Positions 37,778 to 44,870 of a stretch of 44,870 bases of DNA are shown here, piece after piece; within the stretch, counting starts at the first letter, position 1, and every line of letters begins with the position of its first letter. The stretch comes from Myxococcales bacterium (GTDB taxonomy: Bacteria > Myxococcota_A > UBA9042). The notes under the pieces were generated by a model. The model had not been told where the DNA came from. It worked only from the letters and a program-made list of their open reading frames with translations, and searched no databases. The position numbers were made by a program, and so were the translations under genes. The DNA is taken from the NCBI GenBank assembly GCA_023954815.1, contig JAGSHB010000026.1:1-44870 (forward strand), given 5' to 3'.

Positions 37778-38494
37778 TTAGTCGGCACGGCTCGGCTTCG
37801 GCGGCATGAAGAACGCGACGCCAAAGTTCAAAATCGTGTTGAACCGACTCCGATAGCCCTCTTCACGGCTATCCCGGTTGACTGAGAGCGCTCGGGTGGT
37901 CGAAATTGCCTGCAGATCGGTGGTGATGGCGATCACGTCAGAGAGAAAGACGCGAATACCTCCAGCCGCACCCAGCGAAAAGCCCGTGCCTGTCTGGAGT
38001 TGGTCGCCGGTGCTGCCGACGCCGACCATCCCTGCGAGCAGGTCGAAGTGCACATCAAATTGGATGGGCAGCCGCGAAAATGCGAGCATCTTGCCAACGA
38101 GTGGCGACACCGACACATGGCCCAACGCGATCAAGCGGATGCTCGAAGCCTCCATCGCAAAGGTCTCATTGTTCGCGGTCACTTTGCGATCGACTTCACC
38201 GTAGGTCTGCGTTTCAATCGGGATGCCGCCCTGAATCCGCCCGCCGAAAGAGAGCCAGTCGAACATGTGATAGTCGTAGCGAGCACCCGGCAAGATGTTG
38301 CGGATGAACGGGTCGCCGAGGGTCATCCCAACCAGCCCGGTCACCTCGTGGCGAGCGGAGCGATACTGAAGGTTCCGGCGGACAACTGGGCTTCCATCGA
38401 GAACATCGTCGAGCGCGAACGCAGTCGACGGCACAAAGCCGCCGATCACGCAGCATAGGGACAGGATGACGGCTGTGGTGAGTTTACAGTTCAT
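37778..38494 (-). CDS. Outer-membrane beta-barrel protein (second of a pair)
   Basis: A 238-residue protein with a signal peptide (cleavage near AFALD) and alternating strands ending in FNTILNFGVAFFM plus a short tail. This resembles the outer-membrane beta-barrel domain proteins frequent in myxobacteria. It starts with ATGA overlapping the stop of the other barrel gene. The C-terminus does not end in Phe as in classic porins. Ligand and role are unknown. Confidence 0.78.
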   Translation of the reverse strand: MNCKLTTAVILSLCCVIGGFVPSTAFALDDVLDGSPVVRRNLQYRSARHEVTGLVGMTLGDPFIRNILPGARYDYHMFDWLSFGGRIQGGIPIETQTYGEVDRKVTANNETFAMEASSIRLIALGHVSVSPLVGKMLAFSRLPIQFDVHFDLLAGMVGVGSTGDQLQTGTGFSLGAAGGIRVFLSDVIAITTDLQAISTTRALSVNRDSREEGYRSRFNTILNFGVAFFMPPKPSRAD

Positions 38495-39273
38495 CGCTGG
38501 TACTTGTACTGGAAGGTGGGCGGAATCCAGAGACCGATTTTGATGCCACCAAACCAGTGCTGCATCAGGCGATCTCCTGCCTGGAACTTCTCAACGAACA
38601 TGATGTCTCGGACTTCAAGCGACACCGTCAGCGCGCGCCACGTGTGCACACGCAAACCAGCGCCAATCTGCCAGCTGGGCTTCATTGCGCCGTCGCCAAT
38701 GGTCGTACGAACCGCGCCAGCCGCTGCGATCAAGTACGCGTCCATCTGCACCACGGCCATGCCGAAGCTGTTGAACTTTCCGAAAATCGGGCTGAACTGA
38801 AGCTCGCCGAACCCCGAGGCTTGGAGCTTCGAGCGTTCTGGAAAAAGTCCAAAATGGCTCTGGATGTTGTTGAAGGCTTCACCCTGACTGGCCAAACTAT
38901 AGCTACCCGAAAGACCGACAGCCCAACTCTGGTTGATGTGGACCATCAAACCGGCGTCGAGGTTGTACGTGTCCATGAGCGCGTCACCGATTGCGACCGA
39001 TCCGCCCATCGTCAGCTCCGCTCGACGGGCCTTGACTAGGTACCGCTGTTGGAACACGCGAACTGACTTGCGCAACTCGGCTTCCCCTTTGCGGGCGAGT
39101 TCCTGCGTCAGCTTGCGGCGACGAAGGGCGCGGCGTGCGCGCGGCGACAGATTGGACGTGTCCGTCTCTTTGACCGAAGGCGCCTTGGCGCTGGCGCTCA
39201 CGGGCGACAGGCAGACGAGCGTCAGCGAGACGAGAACTGAACTTACAAAGACGTGGCGAATGAATGCGTGCAT
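38491..39273 (-). CDS. Outer-membrane beta-barrel protein (first of a pair)
   Basis: A 260-residue exported protein. A signal peptide (about 1-29, ending VSASA) is followed by an Arg-rich periplasmic-side segment (RARRALRRRKLTQELARKGE). Amphipathic strands follow (LTMGGSVAIGDALMDTYNL, WAVGLSGSYSL, GAGLRVHTWRALTVSLEVRD, FGGIKIGLWI). It resembles the downstream barrel in layout and the genes overlap by four bases, so the two may form one unit. No function can be named. Confidence 0.78.
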   Translation of the reverse strand: MHAFIRHVFVSSVLVSLTLVCLSPVSASAKAPSVKETDTSNLSPRARRALRRRKLTQELARKGEAELRKSVRVFQQRYLVKARRAELTMGGSVAIGDALMDTYNLDAGLMVHINQSWAVGLSGSYSLASQGEAFNNIQSHFGLFPERSKLQASGFGELQFSPIFGKFNSFGMAVVQMDAYLIAAAGAVRTTIGDGAMKPSWQIGAGLRVHTWRALTVSLEVRDIMFVEKFQAGDRLMQHWFGGIKIGLWIPPTFQYKYQR

Positions 39274-39374
39274 CAGTGGGCCGGAGTTTGGTCGACAGGT
39301 GTGCGGTTTGCAAGTGGGGGCGGCATGCGCGACTCCGCTTGGCGCGGCAACGGTCAGAAGTGTTCGGATTTCAT

Positions 39375-40445
39375 CTACTTTGCCACCGGCGGTAAGGTCG
39401 GTGCGTACGGGTCTTTACTCTCGCTACTCGAAGAAGACGGCGGCTTTTGCACCCCCCGCTTGTCGCGATCGCGCTTTGCTGCCGCCTGGGCCTTGGCACG
39501 GGCCAGCGCTTGTCGCTTCTTCCGTTCGCGGGCCTCTTTGGCGGTTTGGGCCGCTAGTTTGGCTGCGCGTTGTTTTGCCTTGGCGATCTGTTGCACGTCG
39601 GTCACCCCGTCGCGATAGTCCTCGATAGTCTCTCCGCCTTTCGCGCGCAGAGCCATCTGGCAACTCAGTCGACCGACCGTGTAGCCCGCGTCCTTTTTCG
39701 CCCAGCAGACCTGATTGAGGTAGGGCAGCGCGGCCTTCGGCTTGCCGGTCAGCCGCATCAACTCACCGATGAGGTATTGCCACTCAAGACGCGTGCGCTT
39801 GTCACTCGGTGGATCGTTTTGGTGGGCCAGTTTGAGCAGCGCGAGCGCCCGCTGTCGAGCCTTTTGGATGCGTGTCTCCAGCTTGGCATCCATCCCCCCA
39901 TACGGCCTGCGTCGCTTGAGCACGTAACTGTAAAACAGCGCTGCGCCGATCTGTTCTTGAAGACTCGCCCGGCGCACATGCAAGAGATTCATGTGGTGTT
40001 GATAGGCAAACACTGGATCTTGGGCCGCCCGCTTGGCTGTTTTCGCCAAGTAGCGCCGTGCATAGCGCTGGGCCGCCCCTGACACGGGTGATTCGAAATC
40101 TTGGCTCCAGGCCGCATGACCGCACTTGGAGCAGGCAACCACGAGGTTCGTGTACGCGCGGGTTGGCACCTCAAGGTCTGAGTACCGCCGCGGTGAGGGC
40201 TTGCCGTCGTGGCCGATTGCCTGCGCCTGTGTGCCGCACAATGGGCAGCGATAGATCTTCGCTCGTGCAGTCGTCGTCGGCGTGGATGGTGGGGCCGCAG
40301 TGGCCTGCGATGTCGTCATCAGCAGGAGCGCAGCGAGGCTCATCCACGAACCCAGTCGCGACCTCACGATCAGCGAAAAACGCCGTTGATATCTTGAATT
40401 TGAAAGCTTTTCATCCGAGACGCGTTGTCTTTTGTGCGTGTTCAT
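39375..40445 (-). CDS. Exported or membrane-anchored DUF2225-like zinc-ribbon protein
   Basis: A 356-residue protein. The ATG at 40445 overlaps the tsaE stop as ATGA; it would give a long cytoplasmic stretch before the hydrophobic segment MSLAALLLM at 35-43. A GTG at codon 28 would instead give a standard signal peptide. The domain after it has two Cys pairs (CPLCG at 67-71, CSKCG at 105-109), as in DUF2225 proteins, and then helices of TPR character (ALALLKLAHQNDPPSDK, YLIGELMRLTGKPKAALPYL). The C-terminus is Lys/Ala- and Ser/Pro-rich. DUF2225 proteins have no firm function. The family call is by eye. Confidence 0.7.
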   Translation of the reverse strand: MNTHKRQRVSDEKLSNSRYQRRFSLIVRSRLGSWMSLAALLLMTTSQATAAPPSTPTTTARAKIYRCPLCGTQAQAIGHDGKPSPRRYSDLEVPTRAYTNLVVACSKCGHAAWSQDFESPVSGAAQRYARRYLAKTAKRAAQDPVFAYQHHMNLLHVRRASLQEQIGAALFYSYVLKRRRPYGGMDAKLETRIQKARQRALALLKLAHQNDPPSDKRTRLEWQYLIGELMRLTGKPKAALPYLNQVCWAKKDAGYTVGRLSCQMALRAKGGETIEDYRDGVTDVQQIAKAKQRAAKLAAQTAKEARERKKRQALARAKAQAAAKRDRDKRGVQKPPSSSSSESKDPYAPTLPPVAK

Positions 40446-40987
40446 CGGACCGCCTGCTGCTGCTGTTGGGACCCCGGGAGCCGAGTCGCGAAGGAGGAAC
40501 CCAACTGGGCGAATCGCATGTCGCTTTGGGGATCGTACGCCAAATGTATCCGCAACGCTTCTGTGGGCAACCAATCCTCAGCGATCTCTGGCCACTCGAT
40601 CACACAGATGCAATCGGAGGCGCCGATGAGCTCCCCAAGCCCTGAGGACTGGACTTCGTCAGCGGTCTTGAGTCGATACAAGTCGGCGTGCACAAGATCC
40701 AACTCACCAATCTCGGTCACATTTACGAGCGAGAATGTCGGGCTGCGGATGGCGCCGTCCTCCACGCCCCAATGGCGACCGATGGCTTGCACAAGCGTCG
40801 TCTTGCCCGCCCCCAAGTCGCCCTGCAGCGTGAGCACATCGCCGCCGCGCAGGATGGTCGCAAGCTTCGCTCCCAGCGCATCGGTCTGGGCGAGCCCCGC
40901 CAACGCGACGGTCTGGTGAACTGCACCTGTCTGACCCGCGAAATGACTTGGCATCGGCTGTTCGTCCACTTGGTGCGGCCTGTTCAC
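40442..40987 (-). CDS. tsaE: tRNA threonylcarbamoyladenosine biosynthesis ATPase TsaE
   Basis: A 181-residue ATPase required with TsaB, TsaC and TsaD for the t6A modification at position 37 of ANN-decoding tRNAs. The P-loop is LQGDLGAGKTTLVQAIG, followed by SPTFSLVNV, HADLYRL and VIEWPE, all diagnostic. A GTG start overlaps the greA stop as GTGA. The N-terminal about 25 residues before the domain are extra, so a later start is possible. No other tsa gene is in the window. Confidence 0.94.
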   Translation of the reverse strand: MNRPHQVDEQPMPSHFAGQTGAVHQTVALAGLAQTDALGAKLATILRGGDVLTLQGDLGAGKTTLVQAIGRHWGVEDGAIRSPTFSLVNVTEIGELDLVHADLYRLKTADEVQSSGLGELIGASDCICVIEWPEIAEDWLPTEALRIHLAYDPQSDMRFAQLGSSFATRLPGSQQQQQAVR

Positions 40988-41463
40988 TTGAATTGGACGA
41001 CGTCGATTTCGTACATACGTTTGCCGATTGGTGTGCGGACGGTGACCTCGTCGCCCTCAAGCTTACCGATCAATGCCTTGCCGATGGGCGACTTGTAGCT
41101 GATGAGGCCGTTGTCCAAATCACTCTCAAACTCGCCAACGATCTGATAGGTGACCGTCGGTCCATCCTCGTTGTCCAGGTCGATGAGGGTCACCGTAGCG
41201 CCGAAGACGACACGATCGCCGCTTAGGTGGGCCGGGTTGATGACCTCAGCCCCAGCGATCAAGGACTCTGCGGCCTTGATGCGGCCGTCGATGTGGCCTT
41301 GACGCTCTTTGGCCGCGTGATACTCGGCGTTTTCCTTGAGATCGCCGTGTGCGCGCGCCTCTTCGATGTCCCGAACATTCTGCGGGCGCAACGTATGGAG
41401 CAGCAGCTCGAGTTCGGCGTGGGCTTTCTGGAGACCCTGCGGGGTCATCGGAAACGTGGACAT
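40984..41463 (-). CDS. greA: Transcription elongation factor GreA
   Basis: A 159-residue RNA polymerase secondary-channel factor that promotes transcript cleavage in stalled complexes. The N-terminal coiled coil ends in ARAHGDLKENAEYHAAKERQ, with the conserved acidic Asp and Glu at the tip. The C-terminal FKBP-like domain holds SGDRVVFGATVTLIDL and ISYKSPIGKALIGKLEGDEV. Length is standard. It heads a coupled series greA, tsaE, DUF2225-like gene. Confidence 0.95.
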   Translation of the reverse strand: MSTFPMTPQGLQKAHAELELLLHTLRPQNVRDIEEARAHGDLKENAEYHAAKERQGHIDGRIKAAESLIAGAEVINPAHLSGDRVVFGATVTLIDLDNEDGPTVTYQIVGEFESDLDNGLISYKSPIGKALIGKLEGDEVTVRTPIGKRMYEIDVVQFK

Positions 41464-41535
41464 GGCTTTCTCTCTACTACTAGACGTGAAGTGGCCGGCG
41501 GCAAAGGCTCGAATCGCCGGGCAGGTGCGGTGGGG

Positions 41536-42264
41536 CTAACCCTTCCGCTGGAGTTGAAAATCGGAGTCGAGATGGTACGACGGTCCCAAGACTGGTGCGA
41601 GTTGCGCCGCCCATTTCTTGAACTTGAGCCCTTTGTCGACCGCCAATTCAGACGCGAGCGCTTTGACGCGCTGGCTCTCGTCGGCATCTAGCAGACGATC
41701 AACAAACAGGGTCGCGACCTCTTCCCCTGGGTAGCTGGCCAGGCCATCGAGGGCGTAAAAACGAATCTCGTCTGAGCGGCTCTTCAGCAGACCCGTCAAC
41801 GCCTCCCGAACACGCTCGTGCTGGAAGTCACGCAGATTGGAGACGATTTCGCGTAGTCGATCGAGCCCTTCATGGTAGCCAGGATCGCAATCGTCCATGG
41901 CCTGCAGCAACGTATCTACCGCTACTTCATCACCTGCGATTTCACGCAGCGCGCGAAGTGGAAAGTACACCGCGTTATTGGCCTGAATAAACGTCTTGAG
42001 TGGCTCCACCGCGACAGGGCCCATCCGCGACAAAAGTTCGTAGCAGTAGGTCTTCTCTTCCTCGTCAACCGTCGGGCCATCGACCCGAATCGTGAATCGC
42101 GCAAGCAGCGCGGTGACAGACGCGGCCGTGCCCATCTGGTTGAGTTCGTCCATGGCACCGTAGCGCTCCTGGGTCTGGCGGTACTTGTCCACCAAACGCG
42201 AGCGGTGCTTGTCGATGGTCTTTTCTGGGCTGCTGCCCCCACCGAAAAAATCGAACAGACCCAT
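41536..42264 (-). CDS. HEAT-repeat-like protein
   Basis: A 242-residue helical protein without signal peptide. The ATG at 42264 is chosen because AGGAG stands six bases upstream (42271-42275 on the plus strand) and MGLFDFFGGGSSPEK is a plausible N-terminus. The open frame extends upstream to 42378 and would add MRCWHCGTRF, a lone Cys pair. Repeats of about 30-35 residues (for example VEPLKTFIQANNAVYFPLRALREIAGD and VREALTGLLKSRSDEIRFYALDGLASYPGE, shown here as helix pairs) fit a HEAT-like solenoid used for protein binding. Partner unknown. Confidence 0.78.
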   Translation of the reverse strand: MGLFDFFGGGSSPEKTIDKHRSRLVDKYRQTQERYGAMDELNQMGTAASVTALLARFTIRVDGPTVDEEEKTYCYELLSRMGPVAVEPLKTFIQANNAVYFPLRALREIAGDEVAVDTLLQAMDDCDPGYHEGLDRLREIVSNLRDFQHERVREALTGLLKSRSDEIRFYALDGLASYPGEEVATLFVDRLLDADESQRVKALASELAVDKGLKFKKWAAQLAPVLGPSYHLDSDFQLQRKG

Positions 42265-42560
42265 GTCGCTCTCCTGAAGGCGTCGTTGCCTGCGAGTGAT
42301 CAGGGGCGAGCCCTGAGTGCGCGGTTGCCTGCGTTTAACTAAGTCGTCAAATCGCGTACCGCAATGCCAGCACCGCATACGGCGGGATCGGCACGCCGAA
42401 ACCGGCGAGTTGCGACAGCGGCGCGGTTTGGCGGCGACAAGCTAGCAGAGGTCACCGCAGTGGCCAACTAGATCTTCTCCGGAATGTCGCGTTACGCCAA
42501 TGGACTGGACGACAATCATGGCCGCTGCATGCTGTACGCTGCGAGCCAGCGCGTTTCCCT
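42265..42560. other. Divergent intergenic region
   Basis: These 296 bases separate the HEAT-like gene from the transglycosylase gene. Apart from the ribosome site of the former I see no clear promoter, terminator or small gene. Confidence 0.45.
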
Positions 42561-43355
42561 GTGTATCGGCTACCGGACAACCCAAGGGGCTTTGTGCCAT
42601 TTGTCAGCTCACCACTTTGCACGCGCCCGCCTGACCGCCGCCAACGCGGTCTGCACCGTCGCGCCGTCGTATTGGGCACGCTAGGTGTCACGTTCTTCCT
42701 AGGCTGTGGTAGCGCCCAGACAAGTCGAAACCGCCCCGACCGGCCCATAAAATCAGCCTCAAAGGCGCGAGCTAGCTCTCTAGCTCGGACCCGGATAGCC
42801 GCGCGGTCAACCCGCCCCTCTCGCCTCCCAACCGTAGACGACTCAGCTGTGCTCTCGCCCGTCGGACGGCCCAAGCGGGCACGTCACAAGCCCATGGCAC
42901 TGTCGATGACACCGTCCCGTGCCAAAATCTGTCGCAGTTGGAAGCAGCACGCCCGGCGTGCAGCGCGACGTCAAAATCTGGCACCGGAACTCCTGCTGGC
43001 GATCGCCTGGGTGGAGAGCGGATTTCGGGCGGGCGCGCGTTCGAGTGCGGGCGCCCAAGGCCCGTTGCAACTCATGCCCCGGACATCACGCGCATTCGGC
43101 TGCTATGCCCCGCGAGATCCCAGCTGTGCATTTCCGGCGGCGGCCGCGTTAATGCAGCGGCTGCTACGTCGATTCGATGGGAAGATGGTCTACGCGCTCT
43201 GTGCGTACAACGCCGGCGCGGGTCGCGTGCGTCAGGCTTGGCGCAAGCGGCGCCTGCCGTTCAATATTTGGTACGCTGAACGCGTCTTTGCAGCCCAAGC
43301 CCGATTGCGGCGCCGAGGGTGCGTGCAGGACACCAAAGGGCGCGAGAAACGCTAA
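42561..43355 (+). CDS. Lytic transglycosylase (SLT domain)
   Basis: A 264-residue exported protein. The start is uncertain: the GTG at 42561 is used, but the GTG at codon 12 is also possible. A hydrophobic segment (36-48) ends at Cys49 in a weak lipobox, then a long Arg-rich linker (to about 115). The SLT domain has the catalytic Glu152 in [10 protein letters not shown], the [20 protein letters not shown] motif and the closing [14 protein letters not shown]. The enzyme cuts peptidoglycan between MurNAc and GlcNAc with ring closure. Its stop overlaps that of the converging rpoZ gene. Confidence 0.87.
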   Translation: MYRLPDNPRGFVPFVSSPLCTRPPDRRQRGLHRRAVVLGTLGVTFFLGCGSAQTSRNRPDRPIKSASKARASSLARTRIAARSTRPSRLPTVDDSAVLSPVGRPKRARHKPMALSMTPSRAKICRSWKQHARRAARRQNLAPELLLAIAWVESGFRAGARSSAGAQGPLQLMPRTSRAFGCYAPRDPSCAFPAAAALMQRLLRRFDGKMVYALCAYNAGAGRVRQAWRKRRLPFNIWYAERVFAAQARLRRRGCVQDTKGREKR

Positions 43356-43573
43356 CGGTGGCGGCGCTCGATCATTGGGCCGACCGCCTCGGTGAAGCGA
43401 AGGTGGCCGTGCGCAGCCTCGCGGAGTGCAGTCACGCACTCCTTGTTCTTCTTGGCCTCGATGCTCGGATTTTCGCCCTCACGCAGTTGCCGTGCCCGTT
43501 TGGCCGTCAATGTGACGAGCGCAAAGCGGTTTGGGACGTTGTCTAGGCAGTCTTCGATTGTAACGCGGGCCAT
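43352..43573 (-). CDS. rpoZ: RNA polymerase omega subunit
   Basis: A 73-residue subunit that helps assemble RNA polymerase. [20 protein letters not shown] and [12 protein letters not shown] match the omega signature. The ATG at 43573 has AGGAG five bases upstream (43579-43583 on the plus strand); the longer open frame to 43669 has no such site. The usual neighbours gmk and spoT are not present here. The gene converges on the transglycosylase gene, with the two stop codons overlapping in CTAA. Confidence 0.93.
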   Translation of the reverse strand: MARVTIEDCLDNVPNRFALVTLTAKRARQLREGENPSIEAKKNKECVTALREAAHGHLRFTEAVGPMIERRHR

Positions 43574-43910
43574 GATGTCTCCTCGTAGCGGGCCGTGGAG
43601 TCTACGGATTGAGTCGCTACAGTCAACGAGGAAAATGACGCCGTGAAAACTGACGTAAGGCGCCGTCAACTACTGAACCCACCCGCCTGTCGCCGGCACG
43701 GAAGTCTCCGACGAGTGTGTATTTGGCCGCCGAGGCGCAATGACAAAAAAGAAAGACCCACGACGGCCATCTTGGGTGTCGGCGAGGGTAAGTGCGAAAA
43801 CCTTAGTAAACATATAGAGAACAGCGTGTTGTGTTGGGATTGCTGGTCTGGTGGCGGTGTTGCACACACCGCCGGGGCGGACTACCCTCTGCGGCGCACT
43901 GGAGGCACGT
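43574..43910. other. Divergent intergenic region rpoZ / kinase
   Basis: These 337 bases lie between the starts of rpoZ and the kinase gene and should carry both promoters. A less GC-rich patch is seen near 43795-43825. Read on the minus strand, ACCCA and TGGGT (43750-43780) form a weak hairpin followed by a T-rich stretch, possibly a terminator for antisense reads. An open frame at 43643-43951 has no ribosome site and runs into the kinase start, so I do not call it a gene. Confidence 0.4.
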
Positions 43911-44870
43911 ATGTCCGAGTCGGCCGCAACGCCATCAAGTCAGCCGACTGATCGTATGATCGGTCAAGTGTTGGCGGGTCGCTACGAGATTGAAGGGCGC
44001 TTGGGCAAGGGCGGCATGGCCGTGGTCTATAAGGCCATGGACCGGAACTTCGGCCGTTCTGTCGCGATCAAGGTGTTGCGAACCGACGTCGCGAAAGACC
44101 CGATCGCGGCGAAGCGCTTGATTCGCGAGGCACGCGCGGCGGGTCAGCTTCACCATCCAAACATCATCACCATGCACGACGTGGGGACCGCTGAAGGGAT
44201 GGTCTACATCGTCATGGAAGTGCTGGTCGGCTCTGAACTGTCGGATCTGATGGAGGAGGTTGGCGCTATTGACCTACTTCGCTCGCTCGATATCGGTAGA
44301 CAGGTGGCCTCGGCGCTCGTCGTTGCCCATCGCGCAGGCATCATCCATCGGGACATCAAACCCGAGAACCTCTTCCTGATCGACACGACAACCGGCAGTG
44401 ATTACGTGAAGATGCTGGACTTCAGTATCGCCAAGCTGCCGTCGGCCATGGTGACAGCAGCGCTGACGCGGGCTGGCTCCGTATTTGGCACGCCTCACTA
44501 TATGGCGCCCGAGCAGGTTGAGGGCCGCACAGTATGCCCACAGACCGATCTCTACGCCCTTGGGGCGGTGCTCTACGAGTGCATTGCCGGCGAGCCCCCG
44601 TTCGACGGCGATTCGGTGATCGATATCCTGCTGCAGCACGCGCGTGCCCAACCTCCGAAGGCCTCAGATCTCGGAATTTGGCTTCCGGACGGCCTATCTG
44701 ATCTCATTGCATCCTTGCTTGCCAAGAAGGAGACCGACCGGCCGGAGTCTGCTGCAGCGGTGGAGAGACGCCTCGAACAGATGATGGAGGCGACACGTAA
44801 GGCACGGTCGATGATTCCCGACACAGATATTCGGGATTCCGTGACCGGAGAGCAGATAGCCGCCCATACC
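43911..44870 (+). CDS. Ser/Thr protein kinase (3' end missing)
   Basis: The first 320 residues of a Hanks-type kinase; the frame is open at the window end. GGAGG (43901-43905) stands five bases before the ATG. The glycine loop is GRLGKGGMAVVYKA, then VAIKVLR, HRDIKPEN (146-153), GTPHYMAPEQVEG, TDLYALGAVLYECIAGEPPF and the closing helix. The metal-binding DFG motif reads DFS (Asp170, Ser172), checked in the DNA as GAC TTC AGT. Other catalytic residues are intact, so it may still be active. Unlike the other kinase in this window it has no zinc-ribbon start. Any C-terminal sensor or membrane part lies outside. Confidence 0.93.
   Translation, partial: MSESAATPSSQPTDRMIGQVLAGRYEIEGRLGKGGMAVVYKAMDRNFGRSVAIKVLRTDVAKDPIAAKRLIREARAAGQLHHPNIITMHDVGTAEGMVYIVMEVLVGSELSDLMEEVGAIDLLRSLDIGRQVASALVVAHRAGIIHRDIKPENLFLIDTTTGSDYVKMLDFSIAKLPSAMVTAALTRAGSVFGTPHYMAPEQVEGRTVCPQTDLYALGAVLYECIAGEPPFDGDSVIDILLQHARAQPPKASDLGIWLPDGLSDLIASLLAKKETDRPESAAAVERRLEQMMEATRKARSMIPDTDIRDSVTGEQIAAHT

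Noticed and set aside
43643-43951. A 102-codon plus-strand open frame before the kinase
   Set aside because: There is no ribosome site, it overlaps the kinase start in another frame, and no domain is recognisable.
43911-44870. Calling the second kinase a pseudokinase because of DFS
   Set aside because: The Lys, HRD, Asn and metal-binding Asp are all intact, so loss of activity cannot be claimed from one Gly-to-Ser change.

Overview
The window reads as chromosomal DNA of a GC-rich Gram-negative bacterium of the Myxococcota (old Deltaproteobacteria). The pointers are a protein ending in a MYXO-CTERM sorting tail, many Cys-rich lipoproteins with Asp/Ala/Gly linkers, several eukaryote-like Ser/Thr kinases including a kinase/WD40 fusion, a pair of outer-membrane barrels of the kind common in myxobacteria, and a PilZ protein. 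No insertion sequence, phage, CRISPR array or rRNA was seen. One tRNA gene is present. Most genes are tightly packed, and seven junctions are 4-base ATGA or GTGA overlaps.

Layout. 1-8458 (+): the end of a MoxR ATPase and its DUF58 partner, a large Cys-repeat lipoprotein with two lectin-like domains, and a Ser/Thr kinase with a C-terminal WD40 propeller. 8628-11126 (-): gyrB. 11358-13417 (+): a PlsC-type acyltransferase followed by an atypical short-chain dehydrogenase. 13447-25614 (-): a long same-strand run. In transcription order it holds a deoxynucleoside kinase, glpD, a small Cys-rich lipoprotein, a CPBP intramembrane protease, a rhodanese, a lipoprotein with Ig-like repeats and a BPI-like lipid-binding part, a surface-anchored deiminase, a secreted protein of unknown function and a small membrane protein. 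25783-30818 (+): two small envelope proteins, a class II aldolase coupled to a membrane pseudokinase, and a Na/phosphate cotransporter with a PhoU-like partner. 31016-31091 (-): tRNA-Ala(GGC) with its own terminator. 31354-37566 (+): PilZ, methylthioadenosine phosphorylase, a PfkB kinase, phosphatidylserine decarboxylase, a DnaQ-like exonuclease, MgtE and a CYTH protein, ending at a clear terminator. 37778-42264 (-): two outer-membrane barrels, a zinc-ribbon protein, tsaE, greA and a HEAT-repeat-like protein. 42561-44870: a lytic transglycosylase (+), rpoZ (-) and a second Ser/Thr kinase (+) cut by the window end.

The most interesting stretch is the minus-strand envelope cluster at 13.4-23.0 kb. 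It combines a full-length two-barrel BPI-like lipoprotein, a secreted deiminase of the peptidylarginine/agmatine deiminase superfamily with a MYXO-CTERM tail, and a CPBP protease of the superfamily that contains the myxosortases thought to process such tails. All functional statements come from reading motifs by eye. No database search was run.
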